From Porticoccus sp964276025 (GTDB lineage Bacteria; Pseudomonadota; Gammaproteobacteria; Pseudomonadales; Porticoccaceae): a stretch of DNA of 64,000 nt. This document shows positions 8,234 through 16,538 of this stretch, piece by piece. How positions within the stretch are numbered: position 1 is the stretch's first letter; each line of letters opens with the position of its first letter. The stretch lies in contig CAXYDD010000002.1 of NCBI GenBank assembly GCA_964276025.1, positions 372,001 to 436,000 of the forward strand, given 5' to 3'. A program made the position numbers and the translations under genes. The notes under the pieces were generated by a model. It ran no database searches, was not told where the DNA came from, and saw only the letters and a list, made by a program, of their open reading frames with translations.

Positions 8234-8404
8234 AGTTATATTTGTTTTTATAAGCTTTTTTGCTCATTGCATCTATCGAAAGAGCCTAAATCAGGTTTTA
8301 TAAATCGGCACTATGCAAGCTAAAATTTAAAAAATAACTTGGATATTTCTGAATTTTGGAGTATTTTTGAATAATTATGTATGTAGGAAGAGGCGTTTAC
8401 TGAT

Positions 8405-8800
8405 ATGAAAAAACCAAATTTCTTCAAGAGAATGATAATGCTCTCTGTTTCGATGTGGAGAGTTGTTATGAATGTGAAATATAACCCACTAAAATACGTT
8501 CCATGTCCTGTATTGCAATCATATTTTATGTTGGTGTTATTTGTAATTTGGAGCGTATTTTTCGGATTCATTGCTACAGTTTATTTAGGACTAGTTAACT
8601 ATAGCACTATAGCAAGTATCCTCATTCACTTGTCTGTGCTAGTTCCTTTAGTGATAACAAATGCTGTATTTATTGATGCAGAAAGGGATGGACATAAATG
8701 GCTTATCGAATGGGAAGCCGAGCAGTCAAAATATAAATTATTTACAAATCGCCTGAAAGTTAAAAATACCGTTATTTGGAAACCAAAAATATTTCAATAA
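8405..8800 (+). CDS. Conserved-looking small membrane protein, function unknown
   Basis: 131 residues with a basic N terminus, two predicted membrane helices (about 40-62 and 68-90) and a charged C-terminal tail rich in Trp, Lys and Glu (RDGHKWLIEWEAEQSKYK). The segment NPLKYVPCPVLQSYFMLVLF leads into the first helix. No catalytic motif is visible and the family is not recognised. It is preceded by GGAAGAGG, somewhat far from the ATG, and stands alone between the ferritin-like gene and the WecA-like gene. Codon composition looks like that of its neighbours, so it is probably a real gene. Confidence 0.6.
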   Translation: MKKPNFFKRMIMLSVSMWRVVMNVKYNPLKYVPCPVLQSYFMLVLFVIWSVFFGFIATVYLGLVNYSTIASILIHLSVLVPLVITNAVFIDAERDGHKWLIEWEAEQSKYKLFTNRLKVKNTVIWKPKIFQ

Positions 8801-8904
8801 CCAAATTTAATTAAATCGCTCTTGATCAGTCCGTGCGTCTTGGTGTGTTAAAAAAATACTTTATCTCGTAATAAAAAATAATTTGATTTTTTTTGGCTAT
8901 CAAT

Positions 8905-8933
8905 TTGTTGGAACCCTCCCTATTACATATAAT
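8905..8933 (+). promoter_or_regulatory. Sigma-70-type promoter of the wecA-like gene
   Basis: TTGTTG (8905-8910), a 17-bp spacer and a perfect TATAAT (8928-8933) lie about 35 bases before the wecA-like start. Assignment is by pattern only. Confidence 0.6.
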
Positions 8934-8965
8934 ACTGAGCATAGATAAGTGCTAAAGGTTGTATA

Positions 8966-10006
8966 TTGATCATGATATTAGAATTTTGGCAGGCAAGCCT
9001 AATTGCAATGATTAGTGTTTTTTTTGCGATAAAAATTCTTCGGCCAATAGCTTTAGGTATACATTTAGTAGATGTTCCAGATGACCGAAAACAACATGAT
9101 GGGAATGTTCCACTAATAGGTGGCCTTTCAATATATTTTGGTTTAATGATAGCGATGTACATCACCCATCCTTTACCAGATAATTTATTTTACTTGCTAA
9201 TGACCGCGTCATTAATTTTGTTAATCGGTGTATTGGACGATTTAAAAGACCTGAGTATATGGTTGCGTATCCTGATTCAAATAGTTTCCTGTATAATTAT
9301 AATAATATTTACCGATATCCGTATTACGTCTTTTGGTAGCCCGTTCGGCACAAATGAAATTGAATTAGGCAGGCTTGCTATTCCTTTCACAATTTTTGCA
9401 GTGGTTGGCTTAGTTAATGCATTTAATATGAGTGACGGTATTGATGGTTTGGCTGGATCTTTGGCCCTTGTCACTGTCATTGGAGTAATTTTATTTGATG
9501 CTGTGACAAAAAAAGCCCCGATATTAGGCTTCTTATTAATGTTTAGTGCTGCCCTTTTACCATATTTGTTCACTAACCTTGTTTCTTCACAAAAAATATT
9601 TTTAGGAGATGCTGGCAGTCTACTGATTGGTTTTATTTTGGCATGGATTTTAGTATTTTTGAGTCAAGGTGACTCTAGATCAATGGTTCCAACATCAGTT
9701 TTGTGGTGTGTCGCCGTACCGGTAATAGATACCTTTACTGTATGCTGTCAACGTATTCGCACTGGAAGGTCACCGTTATCTGCAGATAGACAGCATTTTC
9801 ACCATTTACTCTTAGATACCGGTTTTTCACCTAAAAAAGTTTTATTAATTATTTTATCTTGCGCTTTCTGTTTACTAGCTTTAGGTTTAATTCTTCAGCA
9901 GGTGTTACCAAGTGCTAGCTTAAGCATATTTATTTTGACCACATTAGCTTATATTTATTGGTCGACTGTTAAAAAAAATGCAACCACTACACATAAAAAC
10001 ATATAA
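8966..10006 (+). CDS. wecA: WecA-like undecaprenyl-phosphate GlcNAc-1-phosphate transferase
   Basis: Polytopic inner-membrane enzyme of the MraY/WecA family that loads a sugar-1-phosphate onto undecaprenyl phosphate, the first step of O-antigen or similar glycans. Key motifs are DVPDDRKQHDGNVPLIGG (about residues 36-53), LIGVLDDLKDL, NMSDGIDGLAG, FLGDAGSLLIGF and the late His motif HFHHLLLDTG. These fit WecA/GT4-type enzymes better than MraY. About 346 residues with roughly ten hydrophobic segments. TTG at 8966 has AAGG seven bases upstream; ATG at 8972 is the alternative and differs by two residues. There are no glycan genes next to it, so the sugar acceptor pathway cannot be read from context. 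Confidence 0.85.
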   Translation: MIMILEFWQASLIAMISVFFAIKILRPIALGIHLVDVPDDRKQHDGNVPLIGGLSIYFGLMIAMYITHPLPDNLFYLLMTASLILLIGVLDDLKDLSIWLRILIQIVSCIIIIIFTDIRITSFGSPFGTNEIELGRLAIPFTIFAVVGLVNAFNMSDGIDGLAGSLALVTVIGVILFDAVTKKAPILGFLLMFSAALLPYLFTNLVSSQKIFLGDAGSLLIGFILAWILVFLSQGDSRSMVPTSVLWCVAVPVIDTFTVCCQRIRTGRSPLSADRQHFHHLLLDTGFSPKKVLLIILSCAFCLLALGLILQQVLPSASLSIFILTTLAYIYWSTVKKNATTTHKNI

Positions 10007-10175
10007 CCTTAGCTTCTTATCAACATAACTAAGAGTTTGTTTATCGTTTGTCTCTAGATAGGATAAAATAAATTTTACATTGAGTTGATATACGTGATAA
10101 AAAGTCTGAAATTATTTATAGACTTGAATCAGAAATAAATATTTTAAAATCTAGTTCTTTTAATCAGAGGCAAGT

Positions 10176-10949
10176 ATGACGGAAATAATGACAGAGAAAG
10201 TGACACATGTGCATCATTGGAATGACACTTTGTTCAGTTTTCGAACTACTCGCGATCAAAGTTACCGTTTCAAAAACGGTCACTTTACTATGATTGGTTT
10301 ACCTTCAGAAGGTCGCCCGTTGTTAAGGGCCTACAGTATCGCTAGTGCTAATTATGAAAACGAACTTGAATTTTTTAGTATCAAGGTTCCTGATGGAGCC
10401 CTCACCTCGAAGTTACAGAATCTTGTAGTAGGTGATGAAGTTTTAGTTGGCAAGCGCTCACATGGTACTTTGGTTCCGGATAATATGATTCCTGGAAAAT
10501 ATCTTTATCTATTGAGTACTGGAACTGGTCTAGCACCTTTTATGAGCATCATAAAGGATCCTGAGATTTACGATCAATTTGATCGAGTTATACTTACTCA
10601 TGGTGTTCGTGAAATATCAGAGTTAGCTTACGCTGATTATATTGAAAATATATTGCCAAATGATGAATATCTGGGCGAGATAGTCCGCAAAAAACTAGTT
10701 TATTATCCTACGGTAACTCGTGAACCCTATAAAAATAATGGACGTCTAACTGAACTTATGACCAGCGGAAAGTTATTTTTAGACTTGAAGCAGCCCCACC
10801 CTAATGTAAATGATGATCGTTTTATGATTTGTGGAAGCCCAAGTATGATCAAAGATTTAGTGGCAATCCTTAAATCAAAAGATTTTACCGAGGCGCGGAA
10901 TATTAAGCCTGGCCATTATGTTATCGAGCGAGCATTCGTAGAATCTTAG
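10176..10949 (+). CDS. fpr: Ferredoxin--NADP+ reductase
   Basis: FAD enzyme exchanging electrons between NADPH and ferredoxin or flavodoxin in the cytoplasm. The FAD-binding RAYS motif is at residues 51-54 and the NADP-binding GTGLAP at 116-121, followed by THGVRE, the MICGSPSMIKDL segment and a C-terminal HYVIERAFVES ending typical of the proteobacterial FPR subclass. 257 residues, the usual length. The start has AGAGGCA upstream. It is convergent with the photolyase-family gene (17 bases apart). No regulator site was recognised. Confidence 0.95.
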   Translation: MTEIMTEKVTHVHHWNDTLFSFRTTRDQSYRFKNGHFTMIGLPSEGRPLLRAYSIASANYENELEFFSIKVPDGALTSKLQNLVVGDEVLVGKRSHGTLVPDNMIPGKYLYLLSTGTGLAPFMSIIKDPEIYDQFDRVILTHGVREISELAYADYIENILPNDEYLGEIVRKKLVYYPTVTREPYKNNGRLTELMTSGKLFLDLKQPHPNVNDDRFMICGSPSMIKDLVAILKSKDFTEARNIKPGHYVIERAFVES

Positions 10950-10966
10950 ATATAAATAACGAGTAC

Positions 10967-12475
10967 CTAGCTTCTTTCGGTATTTTCTTCGATAAATTGC
11001 TCTGCTTTTTCAAAAATCAAAATTTTTCTATCAGGATCCATTCTATCCAAAGATCTAACTAGTACAGATAATCTAGGATTTGATTCATAGAACTTTCTAT
11101 TTTTTTTCATGAATCGCCAATAAAGACCATCTAGCACATCACACCAACTACCTTTTTTATAGTTACTCATCTTCAATATATAATTAGAGCCACAAGTATA
11201 GGGTTTAGTGGACATCAGGCCGCCGTCTGCATAAGTAGCCATTCCAAAAACATTTGGAGTCATAACCCAATCAGAAGAATCTATATACATCTCCATAAAC
11301 CAGGTATAAATATTTTTAGGGTCTATTTCGCAGAGGTTCATCAAATTACTGATTACCATTAATCTCGGTATGTGGTGACTGTAGCCATCATCAAGGGCGG
11401 TTCTGATACAGTCATCAAGAGGTACTATACCGGTTGATCCATCATACCAACTGCTAGATAGACCGTTCTTGTGGTGCCAATAATTCTGGTTTTGCTGATA
11501 CTCGCCCTTTTCTTGGTATACCCCTCGAATAAACTCTCTCCAACCTAAAATTTGTCTAATTAAGCCTTCTACTGAATTAAGTGGCGTTGAATTTTGTTTT
11601 GCAAAAAAAAGTATTTTATTAATTACTTCGTAAGGGGTTAACAGACCAATATTCATCGAGGCACTTAGACAACTATGAAATAGAAAGTTTTTCCCTTCGA
11701 GCATTGCGTCTTCGTAGTGTCCAAAATTTTCTAGTCTCTGCTTCAAAAAAAATTCGAGCTGTCTAAGTGCAGATTTTCTGGTAACTGGGAACCAAATATT
11801 TTTCAATGAACCATGGTGACTTGGAAAATTGTTTTCGATAATATTTATTACTGCTTCATGGTGATTTGATTGAGGATTTTTTGGTATTTCTGGAATTATT
11901 GTATTTTTCGGTATCTTTTTTCGATTATCCTCATCAAACGACCACTTTCCACCAATAGGTTTTTTATTCTCATCTAACAGAATATTGAATTTCTTTCTAC
12001 CGAGTTGATAAAATGATGACATTCTGAATTTTTTCTTATCTTTGACCGCCTCATGAAATTCTTGTCTTGAAAACATAAACATCGGTGAATAATGAACTTT
12101 GTAGGCTATTTTTTCTTTATCGAGCTTTTCAATAATTTCGGATTCTAGTGGTTTATCTTCAATTTCAAAAAAATTTACCGTCTTTATCTGATTATTAATA
12201 ACAAAGTTTTTTAATGAAGTTGCGTAAGAAAGATTTTTTTCCCTTTGATCTAATTTTAAGTAATGTACCTTTATATAATTAAGCTCTAGTTCGTCTCTGT
12301 ACTCTCTCATGGCACAAAGAAACAGGTAAATCTTGAGCTTATGGTGTTTTTCATAAGTGCATAAGCCAAAGTCTTCAGCCATAAAAACTGTTTTGCAGTT
12401 ATGTGCTTTTAGTATTTTAGGGTCAAATAATTGATTCCCAAAGATTACAAATAAATTAGTTTCCACATCTGCCAT
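10967..12475 (-). CDS. Cryptochrome/photolyase family protein (FeS-BCP / PhrB-like group)
   Basis: Flavoprotein of the photolyase-related family (COG3046), whose studied members repair (6-4) photoproducts or act as light receptors. Recognisable are the N-terminal Rossmann domain (LFVIFGNQLFDP) and the FAD-binding helical domain with RQILGWREFIRGVY, GYSHHIPRLMVISN and FGMATYADGGLMSTKPY. 502 residues, normal length. In PhrB an iron-sulphur cluster is held by four Cys. Here Cys356 and perhaps Cys445 remain, but the CxxC expected after the MSDY-like stretch is replaced by YKKGSW. The cluster may therefore be absent or altered. The function, DNA repair or signalling, cannot be decided from sequence. 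Confidence 0.85.
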   Translation of the reverse strand: MADVETNLFVIFGNQLFDPKILKAHNCKTVFMAEDFGLCTYEKHHKLKIYLFLCAMREYRDELELNYIKVHYLKLDQREKNLSYATSLKNFVINNQIKTVNFFEIEDKPLESEIIEKLDKEKIAYKVHYSPMFMFSRQEFHEAVKDKKKFRMSSFYQLGRKKFNILLDENKKPIGGKWSFDEDNRKKIPKNTIIPEIPKNPQSNHHEAVINIIENNFPSHHGSLKNIWFPVTRKSALRQLEFFLKQRLENFGHYEDAMLEGKNFLFHSCLSASMNIGLLTPYEVINKILFFAKQNSTPLNSVEGLIRQILGWREFIRGVYQEKGEYQQNQNYWHHKNGLSSSWYDGSTGIVPLDDCIRTALDDGYSHHIPRLMVISNLMNLCEIDPKNIYTWFMEMYIDSSDWVMTPNVFGMATYADGGLMSTKPYTCGSNYILKMSNYKKGSWCDVLDGLYWRFMKKNRKFYESNPRLSVLVRSLDRMDPDRKILIFEKAEQFIEENTERS

Positions 12476-12559
12476 ACCAAGTCAGCCCTCTTTCTAGCGA
12501 ATCTTTCAACTGTTATGATGGTTCATTATAAATAAAGCACAACATAAGAGTGGATTATT

Positions 12560-13339
12560 ATGTATAAATTTATTTTTGCACTACTAGGTTTTCAGTTGTT
12601 AGGTTTATTTGGTGCTTTTTTGGGCTATTGTATTGGTAGTAGCATTGATCGAGCAAGAACTTATGGAATAGGTGGTGTAAACCCTCTTGGTAATCCACGC
12701 CGACAAAAAGTTTTCTTAGAAACAACATTCGTTTTAATGGGAAAACTAGCTAAAGCTGATGGCCATATTTCAAAAGATGAAATCAACCATACTGAGGAAT
12801 TTATAAGAAAAATTGGAATGACCGAATCTCATCGTAAGGTTGCGATTCAGCAGTTCCAAAGAGGAGCCGAAGCATCCGAGGATGAAATTTCAAGCACATT
12901 AGATGTGTTTTTAAAGGTATGCGGACAAACCTCTCAGTTAAAACAAGCACTTCTAATGTACTTAATCGTTATGGCGCTGGCTGATAATAACTTAGATTTG
13001 TCTGAAGAAAAGCTTTTAGAAAAAATTGCGATACGTCTCGGCTATAGTCAAACTGAATTTAAAAATTTCGTGGAGATGATTCTTAACCAGAGTCATTTTT
13101 CTGGTAATGGTCCTAGAGCTGAGTCTAGTATAGCTGACGCATATAAAGCTCTTGGTTTGAATAGTGAATGCACAGACCAAGAAATAAAAAAAACTTACCG
13201 CAAGTTAATGAGTCAAAATCATCCAGACAAATTAATGGGGCAAGGTTTACCAGAGGATATGATTAAAGTAGCCACAGAAAGATCACAAGAAATTCAAGCA
13301 GCATACGACTACCTCAAAACGCATCGAACTAAAATTTAG
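12560..13339 (+). CDS. djlA: Membrane-anchored DnaJ-like co-chaperone DjlA
   Basis: J-domain protein that stimulates DnaK at the inner membrane. It has the DjlA layout: one N-terminal membrane helix with a glycine-rich face (residues about 3-26), a TerB-like helical domain (about 48-175) containing GKLAKADGHISKDEI, and a C-terminal J domain (about 192-259) with the diagnostic HPD at 221-223. 259 residues. It is convergent with hexR: the two stop codons overlap (djlA TAG at 13337-13339, hexR TAA on 13336-13338). Confidence 0.93.
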   Translation: MYKFIFALLGFQLLGLFGAFLGYCIGSSIDRARTYGIGGVNPLGNPRRQKVFLETTFVLMGKLAKADGHISKDEINHTEEFIRKIGMTESHRKVAIQQFQRGAEASEDEISSTLDVFLKVCGQTSQLKQALLMYLIVMALADNNLDLSEEKLLEKIAIRLGYSQTEFKNFVEMILNQSHFSGNGPRAESSIADAYKALGLNSECTDQEIKKTYRKLMSQNHPDKLMGQGLPEDMIKVATERSQEIQAAYDYLKTHRTKI

Positions 13340-14193
13340 TTATTAATTGGTGCTCGGAGGCTCTCTAGTCCAATCTGAAGATCTAGCAAGTGTTCTTGCA
13401 AATCACCCCCTTTGTGCTTTGCAACACCAATAGCCAGTACATCAATAACTACTAAATGTGCTATGCGTGAGGACAGAGGTGTATAGATCTCAATATCTTC
13501 TTTGGCGTCAATACAAATAGGAATCGTTGCAGCAGATGCAATAGGTGTGCCTGAAGGTGAAATTGTTATCACAATAGCACCTCTCTTTTTTACCTCTTCA
13601 ATAGCATTTATTAGTGTGGTCGTTCTTCCAGATTGAGATATAGCTACTACAACGTCGCCAGGCCCCATTGATGTAGCAGACATATTTTGAAGATGAGGGT
13701 CGGCGTATGCAGCAGTCGCAATTTGAAGTCTAAAAAATTTATGTTGAGCATCAAAAGCAACCGCTGCTGAGGCTCCAAAGCCAAAAAATTCTACTCTTTT
13801 TGCGGAACAAATAGCCTCTACACCAAGATTAAGCATTTGAAGATTTATTGAATCTCTAGCCTTTAAAAGGGTTTCGACAGTCGAGTCAAAAACCTTAAAT
13901 GTATATTCAGACACAGAGTCAGTTTCTGTTACTGCGATTTTTCCTTGGCTGGGGCTCGATGCAAGCTGTTGAGCTAGAGCTAGCTTGAATCCTTGAAAAC
14001 TCGAGAAATTTATTGCTCTACAGAATCTTACCACTGTTGGCTCACTAACTTCTGCGGCTTCTGCTAAGTCGACGATTCTCATATGAATAATTTCAGTTAA
14101 ATTATCTAAAATAAATTTAGCTACCTTCCGTTCAGATTTTCTCATCAGAGAAAAATTTTCGCTAATTGCGTTTGTAAGCTTTGCTGGTTTCAT
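13336..14193 (-). CDS. hexR: HexR, RpiR-family regulator of sugar catabolism
   Basis: DNA-binding regulator that in gammaproteobacteria controls Entner-Doudoroff and central sugar genes in response to KDPG. The N-terminal helix-turn-helix (RIVDLAEAAEVSEPTVVRFCRAINF) is followed by a SIS sugar-phosphate domain (VEFFGFGASAAVAFDAQHKF, DVVVAISQSGRTTTLI). About 285 residues. The ATG at 14193 is chosen because AGAGGG lies seven bases upstream; an ATG at 14211 would place that ribosome site inside the gene. A perfect palindrome of HexR type lies 25 bases upstream, pointing to autoregulation. No edd, zwf or eda genes occur in this window. Confidence 0.9.
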   Translation of the reverse strand: MKPAKLTNAISENFSLMRKSERKVAKFILDNLTEIIHMRIVDLAEAAEVSEPTVVRFCRAINFSSFQGFKLALAQQLASSPSQGKIAVTETDSVSEYTFKVFDSTVETLLKARDSINLQMLNLGVEAICSAKRVEFFGFGASAAVAFDAQHKFFRLQIATAAYADPHLQNMSATSMGPGDVVVAISQSGRTTTLINAIEEVKKRGAIVITISPSGTPIASAATIPICIDAKEDIEIYTPLSSRIAHLVVIDVLAIGVAKHKGGDLQEHLLDLQIGLESLRAPINN

Positions 14194-14217
14194 AAATAAA
14201 CCCTCTTTCAAAAACCC

Positions 14218-14236
14218 ATTGTAAATAAATTACAAT
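14218..14236. promoter_or_regulatory. HexR operator (perfect palindrome)
   Basis: ATTGTAA-ATAAA-TTACAAT is a perfect 7-bp inverted repeat with a 5-bp centre. It matches the TGTA...TACA pattern known for HexR sites. It lies between hexR (leftward) and uvrD (rightward), 25 bases before hexR. A second half-site-like TGTAATTG lies at 14241-14248. Confidence 0.65.
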
Positions 14237-14327
14237 AAAATGTAATTGAAGCAATAAGAGGATAAATAAATTTTTTTAATGTTCAATATCGACCCATTCG
14301 ATTGTGGATCTGTTAAAATTTAAAAAT

Positions 14328-16493
14328 ATGGACGTAACATCTATACTTGACTCCCTAAATTCTGCTCAAAGAGAAGCAGTATCAAGCACTGACAAACATT
14401 TGTTAGTACTAGCTGGTGCAGGTAGCGGAAAGACCCGCGTTCTAGTTCATCGAATTGCTTGGCTGGTACAAGTCGAAAATATATCACCCCACAGTATCCT
14501 TGGCGTCACCTTTACTAACAAAGCTGCTAAAGAGATGAGAGGCCGCTTGGAAAACATGTTGGGAACTTCCATTTCGGGCATGTGGGTAGGTACTTTTCAC
14601 GGCCTTGCTCACAGGCTGCTGAAGCTACACTGGAAGGATGCAGGTTTGCCAGAAAACTTTCAGATTTTAGACAGCGACGATCAGCTTAGAACAGTAAAAC
14701 GTGTCTACCGTTTACTTGGGATCGACGATAGTAAATGGCCATATAGACAAGCTCAAAGCTTCATAAATAAACAAAAAGATGATGGACTTCGATCAAAGAA
14801 AATGCCCCCTGCAGATGATCCTTACCAGCGAATTATGACCCAAATTTATATAGCTTATGAAGATACATGTATCAGATCAGGTATGGTTGATTTTGGTGAA
14901 TTACTTTTACGTGCATATGAACTATGGGCACAAAATCCAGCATTGCTGAGTCATTATCAACAGCGCTTTGGTCAAATCTTGGTTGATGAGTTTCAGGACA
15001 CAAACGCTATTCAGTATGCTTGGTTAAGATTGCTTGCTGGCGATAGCGTTAGAATTACTGCAGTGGGAGATGACGATCAATCTATTTATGGTTGGCGTGG
15101 TGCAAAAGTTGAAAATATTTTAAATTTCAATCATGACTATCCAGAAACTACTACGGTAAGACTCGAGCAAAATTACAGATCCACCAAAAATATTTTATCT
15201 GCAGCTAATGCAGTTATATCTCATAATACAGATCGACTGGGAAAGAATCTATGGACAGAAGAGGTCGAGGGAGAGCCGATATCACTATACGCTTCGTTTA
15301 ATGAGCATGATGAAGCTCGTTTTATATCTGGAACTATCAATGACTGGGTTAAAAACGGAGGTATGCGAGCTGAGGTTTCAATTTTATATCGTTCTAACGC
15401 TCAATCAAGGGTGCTAGAAGAGGCTCTATTGCGCGCACAAATTCCATATAGAATTTATGGTGGCCAGAAGTTTTATGAAAGACAAGAAATAAGAAACGCT
15501 TTAGCATATTTGCGATTAGTTGTTAATCGTAACGATGACGCAGCGTTTGAGCGTATAGTCAATACACCCACACGAGGAATAGGAGACAAAACTATTGAGA
15601 TTCTGAGAGGACTTGCTCGGAGTCAAAATATATCTATGTGGGATGCGGTAAAAGTAGCAATCAGTGGTAAAAATTTAACAGGACGAGCTTTGAGTGCGGT
15701 GCAAACCTTCATGGGTTTAGTCAATAATTTAGATCAAAATTTTTCTGATCTTAATTTGCCAGATCAAGCAGATAACGTTATTACTGAATCGGGTCTTATT
15801 GATTTTTATCGTCGAGAAAAAGGTGATAGAGGACAATCTCGCATTGAGAATTTAGAGGAACTCATTGTTGCATGCCGAGCTTTTGAGCCCGATGATACAG
15901 AACAATCGTCATTGCCACAGTTTCTAGACCAAGCGGCTTTGGATGCCGGAGATAAACAAGCAGGTGAAAATGAGGATGCAGTTCAACTCATGACACTTCA
16001 CTCATCAAAAGGTTTGGAGTTCCCAGTCGTTTTTTTAGCAGGCATGGAAGAAAATCTTTTTCCACATAAAATGTCAATCGAAGATTCAGTGAGGCTAGAA
16101 GAAGAACGTCGACTTGCTTATGTAGGCATCACTCGCGCCATGAAAAAACTATACCTTACGTTTGCTGAGTCTCGCCAGCAATACGGTACAGAGAGCTACA
16201 ATACTGTCTCACGCTTTGTGCGTGATATCCCTACTGAGCATATAGAGGAGATTAGATTAGGCGGCCAAATAGCAAGTCCTACAAGTTATGCAAAAAAATC
16301 TGTTAGTCGGTTTAGTGACGAGGGTACAGATACCGGTTTGAAGCTAGGGCAAAGGGTAATACATAAGGTTTTTGGTGAGGGGATTATTTTAAATTTTGAA
16401 GGCAATGGACCTAACGCAAGAATACAAGTAAATTTCTCTAATGCCGGGAGTAAGTGGCTGGTTCAATCCTACGCTAAGCTTGAGACTCTATAA
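14328..16493 (+). CDS. uvrD: DNA helicase II (UvrD)
   Basis: SF1A 3'-5' helicase acting in nucleotide excision and mismatch repair. Walker A AGAGSGKT is at residues 29-36, Walker B as VDEFQDTN, then GDDDQSIYGWRGA, QNYRS, and VQLMTLHSSKGLEF with VGITRA near the end. About 721 residues, full length. The ATG at 14328 gives MDVTSILDSLNSAQREAV, matching the start of the family; the GTG at 14304 would add eight extra residues. No LexA box of the E. coli type was found upstream, so SOS control is not evident. Confidence 0.96.
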   Translation: MDVTSILDSLNSAQREAVSSTDKHLLVLAGAGSGKTRVLVHRIAWLVQVENISPHSILGVTFTNKAAKEMRGRLENMLGTSISGMWVGTFHGLAHRLLKLHWKDAGLPENFQILDSDDQLRTVKRVYRLLGIDDSKWPYRQAQSFINKQKDDGLRSKKMPPADDPYQRIMTQIYIAYEDTCIRSGMVDFGELLLRAYELWAQNPALLSHYQQRFGQILVDEFQDTNAIQYAWLRLLAGDSVRITAVGDDDQSIYGWRGAKVENILNFNHDYPETTTVRLEQNYRSTKNILSAANAVISHNTDRLGKNLWTEEVEGEPISLYASFNEHDEARFISGTINDWVKNGGMRAEVSILYRSNAQSRVLEEALLRAQIPYRIYGGQKFYERQEIRNALAYLRLVVNRNDDAAFERIVNTPTRGIGDKTIEILRGLARSQNISMWDAVKVAISGKNLTGRALSAVQTFMGLVNNLDQNFSDLNLPDQADNVITESGLIDFYRREKGDRGQSRIENLEELIVACRAFEPDDTEQSSLPQFLDQAALDAGDKQAGENEDAVQLMTLHSSKGLEFPVVFLAGMEENLFPHKMSIEDSVRLEEERRLAYVGITRAMKKLYLTFAESRQQYGTESYNTVSRFVRDIPTEHIEEIRLGGQIASPTSYAKKSVSRFSDEGTDTGLKLGQRVIHKVFGEGIILNFEGNGPNARIQVNFSNAGSKWLVQSYAKLETL

Positions 16494-16538
16494 AACAACA
16501 TTAATTTTAAATTTAACTACATAAAGTGATACAAAAAA

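Noticed and set aside
7678..8839. CGTGCGTC near-repeats at 7723-7730 and 8832-8839 around the ferritin-like gene
   Set aside because: An eight-base match is not significant and the flanks differ; only the local inverted pair at 7679-7730 was kept.
10084..10179. A short open frame before fpr encoding an amphipathic-looking stretch (RLESEINILKSSSFNQRQV)
   Set aside because: It follows a TGA at 10081 with no start codon, and overlaps the fpr start; too short to support.
14260..14327. LexA box before uvrD
   Set aside because: No CTGT-N8-ACAG pattern is present in the upstream region.
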